From assembly GCA_029242325.1 (NCBI GenBank), contig JAQWUD010000051.1, positions 1 through 64,000 on the forward strand: 64,000 nucleotides of DNA. Direction: 5' to 3'. Below, piece after piece: positions 25,202-33,898 of this stretch. Source of the stretch: Luminiphilus sp. (lineage in GTDB: Bacteria > Pseudomonadota > Gammaproteobacteria > Pseudomonadales > Halieaceae). Below the pieces are notes generated by a model. That model was not told the origin of the DNA and ran no database searches. It saw nothing but the letters and a program-made list of their open reading frames with translations. The first letter of the stretch is position 1, and every line of letters begins with the position of its first letter. Both the position numbers and the translations under genes were made by a program.

Positions 25202-26287
25202 TCATTGCGCCAACTCAAAGACTTGGTCGGCGATAGCAAGACAACACGTCAGTCCTGGTGAATCGATACCCAGTAGCGACAGCACCGGAAATTTCGGATC
25301 AATTTCTTTCCCCCAAAAAATAAAATCGTTTACCACGCCATCTCTGCCGATGATTTGGGGCCGGACTCCGGAGTAAGCGGGGCTCAGTTTACTGGGGTCG
25401 CAATTCGGCCAGTAGTGCACTATCGCGTTGACGAATGCATGCACATCAGATTCAGCTACAGAAAACTCAGGAGCACCCACCGGTTCTGTATTGGGTCCAA
25501 ATGTGGCTGCACCCGATAGGTCAAAGGTCAGATGAATACCTAGCCCACCCGCCGCAGGGAGCGGATACACAAGGCGCCTGAATGGAACACCACCCGAGTA
25601 GGAGAAATAACTCCCTTTTAAATAGTAGTTTTCCAAGTCAGGCGACATAGGGTCTGGCAATAGTTCTAGAGCGTTGAGTCCAGCCGCATTAATTGCCAAG
25701 TCGGCCACTATGGTAGTGCCGTCTTCAATCGTCAAAATGGCTTTGCGGCCATCCACTGCCAGCGATGTTGCTCGAGCTCGGCAATGGACCAAGCCACCTG
25801 CCTCTTCAAAATCCAGAGAGAGAGAGTGAACTAATTGCTGCACATCGACGATGCCCGTAGAAGTACTCTCTAACGCAGCCGAGCACGCTAATTCGGCCGC
25901 CTCCCTTCGCATCTCCGCAGCGGAAAGTCGACTAATTGGCACATCATTGCTCAGCGCTCGCTGATAGATCTCCTCCAGCCTGGACTCTTGCCCCGGGGCT
26001 GAGACAATCCATTTCCCAATCGCGCTATGTGGAATGTCTTTATCTGCGCAGTACTGGTATAAAAGTTCCTTCCCTACTAGGCACAACTTCTCTTTCAAGG
26101 AATATTCGGTGTAATAAAGACCTGCGTGAATCACCCCACTGTTGCGCGCACTCGTGCAAGAACCCAAGCTGGATTCCTTTTCGATCAAAATAACTTGGGC
26201 GCCCCGCATCGCGAACTGTCTGGCAACAGCCACCCCGACGACACCACCACCTACCACAACCACTTCTGTATTGACGGTATCCATCAT
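25202..26287 (-). CDS. FAD-dependent oxidoreductase, L-2-hydroxyglutarate dehydrogenase-like
   Basis: 361 residues of the DAO/GlpD superfamily. The FAD motif is 'VVVVGGGVVGVAVARQ' near the N-terminus, followed by 'SARNSGVIHAGLYY', the signature of the L-2-hydroxyglutarate oxidase (LhgO) branch, and 'GIVDVQQLVHSL'. LhgO oxidises L-2-hydroxyglutarate to 2-oxoglutarate, feeding electrons to quinone. At this length it is slightly shorter than E. coli LhgO. It is monocistronic. Activity on another 2-hydroxy acid remains possible. Confidence 0.85.
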   Translation of the reverse strand: MMDTVNTEVVVVGGGVVGVAVARQFAMRGAQVILIEKESSLGSCTSARNSGVIHAGLYYTEYSLKEKLCLVGKELLYQYCADKDIPHSAIGKWIVSAPGQESRLEEIYQRALSNDVPISRLSAAEMRREAAELACSAALESTSTGIVDVQQLVHSLSLDFEEAGGLVHCRARATSLAVDGRKAILTIEDGTTIVADLAINAAGLNALELLPDPMSPDLENYYLKGSYFSYSGGVPFRRLVYPLPAAGGLGIHLTFDLSGAATFGPNTEPVGAPEFSVAESDVHAFVNAIVHYWPNCDPSKLSPAYSGVRPQIIGRDGVVNDFIFWGKEIDPKFPVLSLLGIDSPGLTCCLAIADQVFELAQ

Positions 26288-26485
26288 CGTAACCCCCTAA
26301 CATATTGTTCGTTCCTGAGCGCCCCCATCCAGGGTTGATGATAACGAAGTCAAGTCTGCGGATAACAAGCGAAAGAAAAGCGCGGGGATGATCCTGGATA
26401 GGATTCCTCTACCCGGGCCGAGATATTCCCTCTAGCCCTAAATTCCCAAGGCAAAGGAGGACGACGTGAGAGCGGGGTCTGGATA

Positions 26486-27568
26486 TTAGGTGTGCTTTAT
26501 CAAATCGCTTATCGCCTTGCTGATTTCGATGTGTCGCGCCTCCTGCAAAAAATGACCGCCTCTGTCAAAGACCTGATGCGGGAGTCCTGCCGCTCCGGGC
26601 ACACGCTGGATGAAGATTCGCTCCATTCCCCTCGTCACTGGGTCGTCTCCGGTAAATAGGCACAGAAAAGGTTGGTCGAACCGATCAAAGAACTCCCAAG
26701 CCCTTGCCTGCGCCTCAACCGAGGGATCGGTTGGTAGCGTCGGAACCTGACTGGGCATGGCTCGTGGGCCCATCTTAAAGGTCGGGTCAGGAAAAGGAGC
26801 CTCGTAGGCCCGGCCCAGTGGACTGAGAGGGGGTAAAGAGGTTCCGAAAATGTGATTCAGCAGGACACGGGGAGCGACCTTCCAGGTCGCAGGACGACTG
26901 ACCATCATCTCCATCAGAAACCCAGCAGGCATATCTGGCGTTTCCCAGCAGAATTTCTGCCAGTGGGCAAACCCCATCGGAAAGGCGCTGGGGTCAGCTT
27001 TCATGCCTCGCAGCCGTGATAGCGCCCTTGCCATCTGTGGGAAGCTCAATCTCTGTCCGTCTGTGCGAAATTGCATTACCTTTTCGACAATGGCGAGATC
27101 AAGGTCAGGATTGATGGGGAGCGCGGTATTACCCACAACCACTCGAGAAAAACGATGGGGCTGATCGACGACCATGCGCAACCCGATCAGCCCTCCCCAA
27201 TCCTGACCAAACACGGTGATGTCACCAAAATCGTTGGTCGCAAGCCATTGGCCCATCCAATCGACCTGACGCTGATAGCTAAAGTCTTCGCGAGCAGCAG
27301 GTTTGTCTGATTTTCCATAACCCGGCAAATCTGGGGCGATAACGCGCAGGCCCAACTCGACCAAAAGCGGTACCATTTTTCGATATAAATAGCTCCAACT
27401 GGGCTGCCCATGAAGACACAAAACGATGGGGGCATGCGGGTCACCCTCATCAATATGGTGGATGCGAAGTGCTTCGCCCTCACCCGAGTCAATCTCGGTG
27501 TAATGTGCCTCGAAAGGGTATTCGGGCAAGCCCTCGAATCTAGAATCTGGCGTCCGGAGGAGATGCAT
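26486..27568 (-). CDS. Haloalkane dehalogenase (alpha/beta hydrolase, DhlA-like)
   Basis: 360 residues. The oxyanion motif is 'HGQPSWSYLYR' (53-63), matching HGEPTWSYLYR of haloalkane dehalogenases; the nucleophile Asp123 is followed by halide-binding Trp124 in 'GQDWGG'; His339 in 'RGGHFLQE' is the base and an Asp in 'FTGDDPVTRG' the probable acid. An Asp nucleophile in this setting separates dehalogenases from esterases (Ser). The reaction is hydrolysis of a halogenated alkane to alcohol plus halide. The protein is about 50 residues longer than DhlA, mainly in the cap and the proline-rich stretch at about 235-280. It is divergent from a DUF1330 gene across a palindrome. The natural halogenated substrate is unknown; epoxide hydrolase is the main alternative. 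Confidence 0.82.
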   Translation of the reverse strand: MHLLRTPDSRFEGLPEYPFEAHYTEIDSGEGEALRIHHIDEGDPHAPIVLCLHGQPSWSYLYRKMVPLLVELGLRVIAPDLPGYGKSDKPAAREDFSYQRQVDWMGQWLATNDFGDITVFGQDWGGLIGLRMVVDQPHRFSRVVVGNTALPINPDLDLAIVEKVMQFRTDGQRLSFPQMARALSRLRGMKADPSAFPMGFAHWQKFCWETPDMPAGFLMEMMVSRPATWKVAPRVLLNHIFGTSLPPLSPLGRAYEAPFPDPTFKMGPRAMPSQVPTLPTDPSVEAQARAWEFFDRFDQPFLCLFTGDDPVTRGMERIFIQRVPGAAGLPHQVFDRGGHFLQEARHIEISKAISDLIKHT

Positions 27569-27602
27569 GGCGCTACCCTTGGCAGTTAAGCTTTACTACT
27601 TT

Positions 27603-27619
27603 TGGCATATTTTATGCCA
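27603..27619. promoter_or_regulatory. Inverted repeat TGGCATA-TTT-TATGCCA, candidate operator
   Basis: Perfect 7-bp arms around 3 bases, between the divergent haloalkane dehalogenase and DUF1330 genes, 35 bp upstream of the dehalogenase start. The position suits a repressor controlling the dehalogenase promoter. No candidate regulator gene is adjacent. Confidence 0.55.
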
Positions 27620-27775
27620 TAATAAGGGTAAGAGCAATCCGCGCCGGAGTTTTTAGGTCGATGCAGGTGGGGGGGTGTCCAAAGCCAATACCAGCAAGTG
27701 CGGGCCTTACGGAGCCATAGTCACCCTATTCCCAGCAAGCCGAAGAAGATTCCCCAAGTCAGCTGTCAGGAGTAC

Positions 27776-28198
27776 ATGATGGAAGTACACAACGCCGTTA
27801 TACCGAATCCGGAACAAATCGAGGGATTTCTCGCCCCGGGCGCAGAAGGACCGATATTCATGGTTAACCTGCTCAAATTTAAAGATCACGCGGAGTATGA
27901 AGACGGCCGCAAAACGCAATTAACCGGACGCGAGGCCTACCAAATCTATGCCGGGGGCGTTGCCAAGGTGATCACTCAGGTAGGAGGAAAACTGATTTTT
28001 GGCGCGGATGTTGCGCGCCTCATGCTGGGTGAGGTGGAAGATCTGTGGGATCAGGTCGCGATCGCCATGTACCCCTCCCGCACCGCTATGTTTGAGATGA
28101 TTCAACTGCCAGCGTACGGTGAGATCAGCGTGCACCGCACCGCCGGACTTGCCGGCCAGCTCAATATCGAAACCGTGAACGCTGATAAGGCGGCCTGA
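27776..28198 (+). CDS. DUF1330 family protein
   Basis: About 140 residues from an ATG preceded by AGGAG; the longer upstream frame lacks a site. The pattern 'MVNLLKFK', 'GREAYQIYAGGVAKVITQVGGKLIFG', 'WDQVAIAMYPSRTAMFEMI' and 'ISVHRTAGLAGQLNI' is that of DUF1330, a ferredoxin-like dimeric alpha/beta barrel related to ABM monooxygenases. No catalytic role is established. A shorter DUF1330 protein is encoded at 48.0 kb. It is divergent from the dehalogenase gene. Confidence 0.82.
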   Translation: MMEVHNAVIPNPEQIEGFLAPGAEGPIFMVNLLKFKDHAEYEDGRKTQLTGREAYQIYAGGVAKVITQVGGKLIFGADVARLMLGEVEDLWDQVAIAMYPSRTAMFEMIQLPAYGEISVHRTAGLAGQLNIETVNADKAA

Positions 28199-28290
28199 AT
28201 CCACCTCCCTTACTTCAAGGCGGGAGCCCAATACCTGCGCGCATTGAATTAGCCGCCATTGGCATACAATACATGTTTTGATGTGACAGG

Positions 28291-30111
28291 ATGCTGGCGA
28301 TGAGATGGTTGAAACGAGGCATTGTTGGCCTTTTGGGGGCGTTGGTCCTTGGGGTAGCCGGTGCTTCGATGTGGTTCTGGTTTACGCCGGTTGGCGTCAA
28401 CAATTACATCAACAAAGTCACCTTTGAGTTGGCCATTGATTCGCCCGAGCTGCTCACTTATCTCGGTGTCATCGACAACACGCCACTCGACTTTCACAGC
28501 GGCAAGCTGGCGGACTATACTCGGGAAGAGGAAGAGCGCAGCATTGCAGCATTGCAGAAAGCGCGAACGGGGTTAACTACCTACGGGCCAGAGGGCCTCT
28601 CCGGGCAGGAATTGCTCACCTGGAAAATTGCGGCATGGTTTTTTGACGACTTGTTGCGCAAAGCAGAACTCCGGTATCGCGGCTATCGGGTGAATCAGAT
28701 TTCGGGTGTCACCGTAAACATGCCGCAGTTTTTAACCGACACCCACGTAATCAAGAACGAGAAAAGTGTCCGCCGATATCTATCTCGTCTGGCAGAGTTT
28801 GGTCGAGTACTTCGCGAGACCCACGCCCGGGTAATCGATGATCGCACCAACGGCGTGATCCCTCCTGATTTTGTGATCGAAAAAGCGCTGGTGGGGATGA
28901 ACAAATTTATCGAGGCGGGCGCTGACCAGAACCCATTAGTCACAACCTTGCAACCGAAACTCGAGACACTTGACGACGTCAACGAGGCGACGGCCGCTAC
29001 GATGATGGCGGAAGCAACGCGACTGGTTGCTACCGAGGTCATTCCCGGGTACGAGGCTATGATTACCTTGTTTGAATCCATGCTGCCAGAAGCCACCCAT
29101 GATGCGGGAATCTGGCGACTGCCCGATGGCGAGGCCATCTACGCAACGAATCTGCGGTCCAACACCACCACACAGTACTCTGCCGATCAGATTCATCAGA
29201 CAGGCCTTGCAGAAGTAGACCGCATAGAAGGAGAAATGCTCGACATCCTGGATAGCCAGGGTATTGGCGGAGAGGACTTTGCCAGCCGCATTCGGATGCT
29301 AATGACCGACCCTGCTCACCAGTTCCCGAATACTGACGAGGGTCGCGACGAAATGATTGCCTACCTCGAAGCATTTGACCAAAAGGTCATCGCCATTGCG
29401 GCGGACTACTTTATTACCATCCCGCCGCAACCCCTGGAGATCGTAAGAGTGCCCGAATACTCTCAGGATTCATCTCCCGGCGGTTACTACAATGGTCCGG
29501 CACTGGATGGCTCGAGACCGGGCCGCTTTTACATCAACCAAAAAAATACGGCTGACAATCCCCGCTGGACACTTCCGACCCTCATGATTCACGAGGGCTC
29601 ACCCGGTCATCATTTCCAGATTTCGACCTCGCAGCTCATCGAGGGCGTGCCGCTCCTCAGACGACTGTCCCCCTTTAATGCTTTCTCGGAAGGGTGGGCG
29701 CTCTACTCCGAACGCATCGCCAAAACCGATATGGGCCTTTACGACGACGACCCACTGGGCGATCTGGGCAGATTGCAGGCAGAGATGTTTCGCGCGGTTC
29801 GATTGGTGGTCGATACCGGCATGCATGCAAAGCGCTGGAGCCGTGAACAGGCGATCCAATACATGATCTCCAAAACCGGCATGACAGATCAGGAGGTGAC
29901 TCGAGAGATAGAACGCTACGTGGTCTGGCCAGGGCAAGCCACAGCCTACAAAACCGGCCAGCTCGCCTTGCTGGCCATGCGCGAGGATGCCGAGAAGACG
30001 CTGGGGGAACGGTTCAACCTCCGGGACTTCCATGAAGCAGTGCTGATGAACGGGGCGATGCCTCTCGATATACTCAAAGACACCATGGCTGAGTGGGCCA
30101 GCACACAATAA
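28291..30111 (+). CDS. DUF885 family membrane-anchored peptidase-like protein
   Basis: 606 residues. An N-terminal hydrophobic segment at about 10-31 is probably a signal anchor, placing the domain in the periplasm. The motif 'MIHEGSPGHHFQ' (His434, Glu435, His440, His441) followed by Glu467 in 'AFSEGWALY' is the conserved metal-site signature of DUF885, which resembles gluzincin carboxypeptidases. The reading frame is full length for the family. Zinc peptidase activity is a reasonable expectation but rests on motif similarity. A hairpin after the stop probably ends transcription. Confidence 0.85.
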   Translation: MLAMRWLKRGIVGLLGALVLGVAGASMWFWFTPVGVNNYINKVTFELAIDSPELLTYLGVIDNTPLDFHSGKLADYTREEEERSIAALQKARTGLTTYGPEGLSGQELLTWKIAAWFFDDLLRKAELRYRGYRVNQISGVTVNMPQFLTDTHVIKNEKSVRRYLSRLAEFGRVLRETHARVIDDRTNGVIPPDFVIEKALVGMNKFIEAGADQNPLVTTLQPKLETLDDVNEATAATMMAEATRLVATEVIPGYEAMITLFESMLPEATHDAGIWRLPDGEAIYATNLRSNTTTQYSADQIHQTGLAEVDRIEGEMLDILDSQGIGGEDFASRIRMLMTDPAHQFPNTDEGRDEMIAYLEAFDQKVIAIAADYFITIPPQPLEIVRVPEYSQDSSPGGYYNGPALDGSRPGRFYINQKNTADNPRWTLPTLMIHEGSPGHHFQISTSQLIEGVPLLRRLSPFNAFSEGWALYSERIAKTDMGLYDDDPLGDLGRLQAEMFRAVRLVVDTGMHAKRWSREQAIQYMISKTGMTDQEVTREIERYVVWPGQATAYKTGQLALLAMREDAEKTLGERFNLRDFHEAVLMNGAMPLDILKDTMAEWASTQ

Positions 30112-30144
30112 ACCGCGCGCAATCAGCAAGCGCGCGCAGATGGT

Positions 30145-30175
30145 GATGGGTAGCGCTGCCGTCATGCTACCCATC
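30145..30175. terminator. Hairpin between convergent genes
   Basis: GATGGGTAGC and GCTACCCATC form a perfect 10-bp stem with an 11-base loop between two gene 3' ends. There is no T-tract on either side, so it is either a Rho-assisted or mRNA-protecting hairpin and not a classical intrinsic terminator. Confidence 0.5.
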
Positions 30176-30191
30176 GCTCCTGACCCAAAGG

Positions 30192-30938
30192 TTAGAAATC
30201 AGCCCCGTCCAACTCGGTAAGCTGGTGGGAAATGCGGCCATCAGTAACCCTAAAAGTATCGGTACCCGAGGCGGTAGCAGCAGCGCCTTGCGCGATCTCC
30301 CAGCTCACTTTTGCGCTACCGGGCTCTGGTGACTCAATCATGCCGACAGATAAGATCCGGGTACCCAGACGGGAGGGCATAGATCCAAAATAGTCCGCGA
30401 TGGCATACCAGCCGCAATATCGCGCGTTGGCACGTTGCAGCGTGGCGTCGAGGTGGTAATCAGCGGCCATTTTAACGGGGTCCCTCTGTTTGACGGCTTC
30501 AAGGTGACGCGCCACCACTGCTTCAGCATCGCGATTAGCCAATGCGTTAAGCGCCGGTTCCACTCTGCTTCGCCATTCGCCCACATCAGCATAATCGCGC
30601 ATTGACAGCACCGTCTGAGATACCGGATCCACCGTGAGCACGCCATTGCAAGGCACGGCGTACTCGGTCCCCGCCAACCAGAACCGATCCAATCGCTCAT
30701 ACCAGCCCATTGTGCCGCTCACGCTCGAGGACAATACGTCCCACTGAACTCGATCCGACCAGCACAAGATAGGGTGCAGCAAATGCATGATGGCGTCGCG
30801 ATCCCCGGCCGGTAGATGGGGTACGTTCTGCCACGTCGCGTCAGGATGCAGTGCTTCACGGACAGCTCGCAGATCGCGCATTTCGATGGACGTCAGTAGG
30901 CGCTGGATGGCAGCCCGCGTTATAGACTCGTTGCTCAT
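30192..30938 (-). CDS. Tandem SnoaL/NTF2-like protein (limonene-epoxide-hydrolase-like)
   Basis: About 248 residues with two successive cone-shaped NTF2-like domains. The first half includes 'VREALHPDATWQNVPHLPAGDRDAI' and 'VLSMRDYADVGEW', which recalls the limonene-1,2-epoxide hydrolase/SnoaL group; the second half repeats the fold ('AADYHLDATLQRANARYCGWYAIADYF'). I chose the ATG at codon 20 of the longest frame because the protein fold begins there; neither start has a strong site. Such proteins are hydrolases, isomerases or ligand binders. Monocistronic. Function unknown. Confidence 0.7.
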   Translation of the reverse strand: MSNESITRAAIQRLLTSIEMRDLRAVREALHPDATWQNVPHLPAGDRDAIMHLLHPILCWSDRVQWDVLSSSVSGTMGWYERLDRFWLAGTEYAVPCNGVLTVDPVSQTVLSMRDYADVGEWRSRVEPALNALANRDAEAVVARHLEAVKQRDPVKMAADYHLDATLQRANARYCGWYAIADYFGSMPSRLGTRILSVGMIESPEPGSAKVSWEIAQGAAATASGTDTFRVTDGRISHQLTELDGADF

Positions 30939-31190
30939 GCCCGTATCATAAGCGCGGTCGATGACTCCTCGGTAATTTTCGCCCAAACCTTGCATCCTGT
31001 TTTGACAACACAGTTCAAGGATGAAGCATGACCCCTCTCGCCCCGAGTGCAGATAGGCGCCGGGGGCTACTGTCTGACCAACCGGCAGCGACTCTCTGGC
31101 TCTCTGGTAAGCACCGGTAGATCATTTCCACAGAAGTGATGTAGGGGTTACCCTTGCTTTCCCTAACTCATAGCAAAGAGCGACCGCCCC

Positions 31191-32369
31191 ATGTCTGTCT
31201 CCAACCAATCCTTCGATATCATTGTATTCGGTGCCTCGGGCTATACCGGCCGCCTCGTAGCGGAATACCTTGCCCGCCAATATGGCGACTCAGCACTGAA
31301 ATGGGCCATGGCAGGGCGTTCCCTGGAAAAACTCACCGCGGTGCGCGAAGAGCTGAGCATCAGTGAGCACGTCGCTCTTTTGGCAGTCGATGTGGACGAT
31401 CCAGTCTCCATCACCCAAATGGTCGACGCGTGCAAGGTTGTTATCACCACAGTGGGACCCTATCAGTTGTATGGTGAAGAACTCGTCAAGCAGTGTGCAG
31501 AGCGGGGAACAGATTATGTGGATCTCACCGGTGAGCCCAGTTGGATGCACGGCACCATTGCGGCCTATGGCGAATTAGCCAAGCGATCGGGGGCGCGTAT
31601 CGTGCACAGCTGTGGTTTCGACTCTATACCGTTTGATCTTGGCGTATTCCTTCTGCAGCAGCATGCCATCAAAGTCACGGGGAACCCCATCGCAACCGTT
31701 AAGGGCCGCATGCGCGCCATGAGCGGCACCTTTTCAGGAGGCACGATTGCTTCGATGCGCGCCACAATGGCCGCGGCAAAGGCAAACCCAGAAATTATCG
31801 GTATCCTCACTAACCCCTTTGCACTGACGGAAGGTTTTGCCGGCCCCGAGCAACCCGCAGGCATGACGCCTCAGTACGATTCTGAACTCCAGAGCTGGAG
31901 CGCGCCGTTCTTCATGGCACCGATCAATACCAAGAACGTGCATCGATCCAACTTCTTACTCAATCATCAGTATGGCGAGGATTTTCGCTACGACGAGATG
32001 ATGCTCACTGGGGATGGCGAAGAAGGTAAGGCCGTAGCTGAGCACATCGCCAAGGACGACTCGATTTCCAAGAGCGATTTAAAGCCTGGTGAAGGTCCCA
32101 GCTCAGAGGAACGCGAAAATGGCTTTTATGACGCGATTTTTCTCGGCGAGAATTGCGAGGGCGAGCTGATGATCAGCAGCGTTCAGGGTGACCGAGATCC
32201 CGGTTACGGCTCGACATCAAAAATGCTGGCTGAAGCTGCCATCTGCCTCTTGAAAAACCCAGGTCTTGCCTCCGGTGGATTGTGGACACCGGCAGCCGCT
32301 CTCGGCGAGGCGCTGATAGCACGCCTGGGTGACCATGCAGGCCTCACGTTCCAGATTGAAAAAGGCTGA
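31191..32369 (+). CDS. Saccharopine dehydrogenase-like NAD(P)-binding oxidoreductase
   Basis: 392 residues. The Rossmann motif is GASGYTG (14-20) with 'VVITTVGPYQLYGEELVKQCAERGTDYVDLTGE', characteristic of the saccharopine-dehydrogenase-like/trans-acting enoyl reductase family, and 'HSCGFDSIPFDLG'. Members reduce enoyl groups on polyketide or lipid intermediates, but most bacterial ones are uncharacterised. It is followed by the LvaABC-like genes on the same strand, with 25 bp to the next start, suggesting an operon. The substrate may be a CoA ester or lipid; this is inference. Confidence 0.82.
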   Translation: MSVSNQSFDIIVFGASGYTGRLVAEYLARQYGDSALKWAMAGRSLEKLTAVREELSISEHVALLAVDVDDPVSITQMVDACKVVITTVGPYQLYGEELVKQCAERGTDYVDLTGEPSWMHGTIAAYGELAKRSGARIVHSCGFDSIPFDLGVFLLQQHAIKVTGNPIATVKGRMRAMSGTFSGGTIASMRATMAAAKANPEIIGILTNPFALTEGFAGPEQPAGMTPQYDSELQSWSAPFFMAPINTKNVHRSNFLLNHQYGEDFRYDEMMLTGDGEEGKAVAEHIAKDDSISKSDLKPGEGPSSEERENGFYDAIFLGENCEGELMISSVQGDRDPGYGSTSKMLAEAAICLLKNPGLASGGLWTPAAALGEALIARLGDHAGLTFQIEKG

Positions 32370-32394
32370 TGTTGCCCACTGAGCGCAAGCATTC

Positions 32395-33411
32395 ATGACA
32401 TCTCCCGAGGGCCTTAAGCAATTACTGAATCGTGCGCTACGAGAGCAACTAGCGGCGACGATTCCCGGCGAAAGCGTCGCTCAGCTGACACGATTATCCG
32501 GTGGTGCCAATAATGAAACCTGGCGCTTAATGTGGGGGGAAACACCGCTGATCCTCAGGCGACGGCCTTTTTCGACCGACGCGGTGGCCGACCTGGAAGG
32601 CAATATTCTGGGGCTGTCACTTGTTGACGAGGCAGCTGTGATCGGTCTCGCTAATGAAACTGATGTGCCTGCTCCCCAAGTGCACGCCGTTTTCGATTCG
32701 GCGCACCCGATTGGCGAAGCTTTTCTGATGGGCTTCATACCGGGGGAAAGCATTCCGCAGCGATGGTTGGCAGATGAGGACTATGCCGATGCGCGCAATC
32801 AATTAGCGTATCAGTGCGGCGAGGCACTCGCGCGCATTCACACCATTGACTGTTCGCAACTGCCAAAGACGATTGGCCCGACCACGTTGGAAAAACGGTT
32901 CGATGCCGCGCAGAAACGGCTTCACACCTTTGGCGACATTTCGCCTGTTATGCAGTTTGGGCTTAACTGGCTAATGGACCATGCTCCGAGTGAGGCACCC
33001 TGTGTACTCCTGCATGGCGACTTCAGGACGGGAAATTTACTCATAGATAAAAACGGTCTTGCGGGGGTACTGGATTGGGAACTGACTCATCAGGGACCGG
33101 CGGAAGAGGATCTGGGTTACCTTTGCACCAATGTTTGGCGATTCGGGCAGCTCGACAAGCCTGTAGGTGGGTTCGGACACTACGCGGACCTCATTGCCGG
33201 CTATGAGTCGATTGCTGGCTGGACGCCCGCGCTGGAGGCCATCCGCTACTGGGAAATCTTTGCCGCGCTCAGCTGGGGCCTCGTATGCCAAACCATGGGG
33301 GCACTTTGGCATAGTGGGCAGGGCGACGTTGAGCGGGCCGCGGTAGCGCGCCGGCGTTCCGAAGCTGAGCTGGATATATTACTGCTGATAGAAGAATGGA
33401 ACGCGTCATGA
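32395..33411 (+). CDS. Phosphotransferase, LvaA/ACAD10-APH-like
   Basis: 338 residues of the aminoglycoside-phosphotransferase/kinase fold. The catalytic loop is H207-G-D209-F-R-T-G-N214 and the metal-binding D227-W-E replaces DFG. The 'HGDFRTGNLLID' form is typical of the APH domain of ACAD10/11 and of LvaA. In Pseudomonas putida levulinate catabolism LvaA phosphorylates a 4-hydroxyacyl-CoA with the help of small protein LvaB; an acyl-CoA dehydrogenase homologue then completes conversion to the 3-hydroxyacyl-CoA. The two following genes match LvaB and LvaC, supporting that role. Antibiotic phosphorylation is unlikely. Confidence 0.85.
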   Translation: MTSPEGLKQLLNRALREQLAATIPGESVAQLTRLSGGANNETWRLMWGETPLILRRRPFSTDAVADLEGNILGLSLVDEAAVIGLANETDVPAPQVHAVFDSAHPIGEAFLMGFIPGESIPQRWLADEDYADARNQLAYQCGEALARIHTIDCSQLPKTIGPTTLEKRFDAAQKRLHTFGDISPVMQFGLNWLMDHAPSEAPCVLLHGDFRTGNLLIDKNGLAGVLDWELTHQGPAEEDLGYLCTNVWRFGQLDKPVGGFGHYADLIAGYESIAGWTPALEAIRYWEIFAALSWGLVCQTMGALWHSGQGDVERAAVARRRSEAELDILLLIEEWNAS

Positions 33412-33824
33412 AGCAAGACACCGAGGCAGACGTACAATCCGATGTATCAGCCGACGAGTTACTGCGCGCGGTAAAACAGTTTCTCAGAGAGAGCGCGATA
33501 CCTGCGCTATCCGGCCGCGACCAGTTCAATGCCCGGGTAGCGGCAAACGTTCTCGGAATCATTGAGCGAGAGCAGGCCCTAAGACCCGAATTGACCATGC
33601 TGGACCAGGACGCGGCAGAAAAGTGGCTGCCTCGGGGTGCGGCGGAGCAGGATGTCGGCGTTGAGATTGCTCGTGCCTTGGCAAACAGACAGATCGCGAC
33701 AGATGAACTTTTCGTAAATTACTTGAAGGCCCGCCAACTGCTCGTCACTGCCATTAACAACCCGCGTTACCCCAGCCGAATGATCGCAGAGCGTCGTTGG
33801 CGCAATTCAGTGGACGGCGGCTAG
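33408..33824 (+). CDS. DUF6285 protein, LvaB-like kinase partner
   Basis: 138 residues from the ATG overlapping the kinase stop (ATGA at 33408-33411). Helical, with no signal peptide; the segments 'LLRAVKQFLRESAIPALSGRDQFNARVAANVL' and 'RYPSRMIAERRW' recall DUF6285. Proteins of this type are encoded directly after ACAD10-type phosphotransferases; LvaB is needed for LvaA activity. Translational coupling here implies equimolar synthesis and complex formation with the kinase. The family name is from memory of this neighbourhood. Confidence 0.75.
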   Translation: MKQDTEADVQSDVSADELLRAVKQFLRESAIPALSGRDQFNARVAANVLGIIEREQALRPELTMLDQDAAEKWLPRGAAEQDVGVEIARALANRQIATDELFVNYLKARQLLVTAINNPRYPSRMIAERRWRNSVDGG

Positions 33825-33898
33825 GCTGAAACGTGCCTGAACACACTCTTGTGAGCGCATCGTTCTCATACAAATACTAAAACAGGCGTTACCCATTC

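Noticed and set aside
32395-33411. Aminoglycoside resistance kinase
   Set aside because: The HGDFRTGN/DWE motifs and coupling to DUF6285 and acyl-CoA dehydrogenase fit the LvaA/ACAD10 group better.
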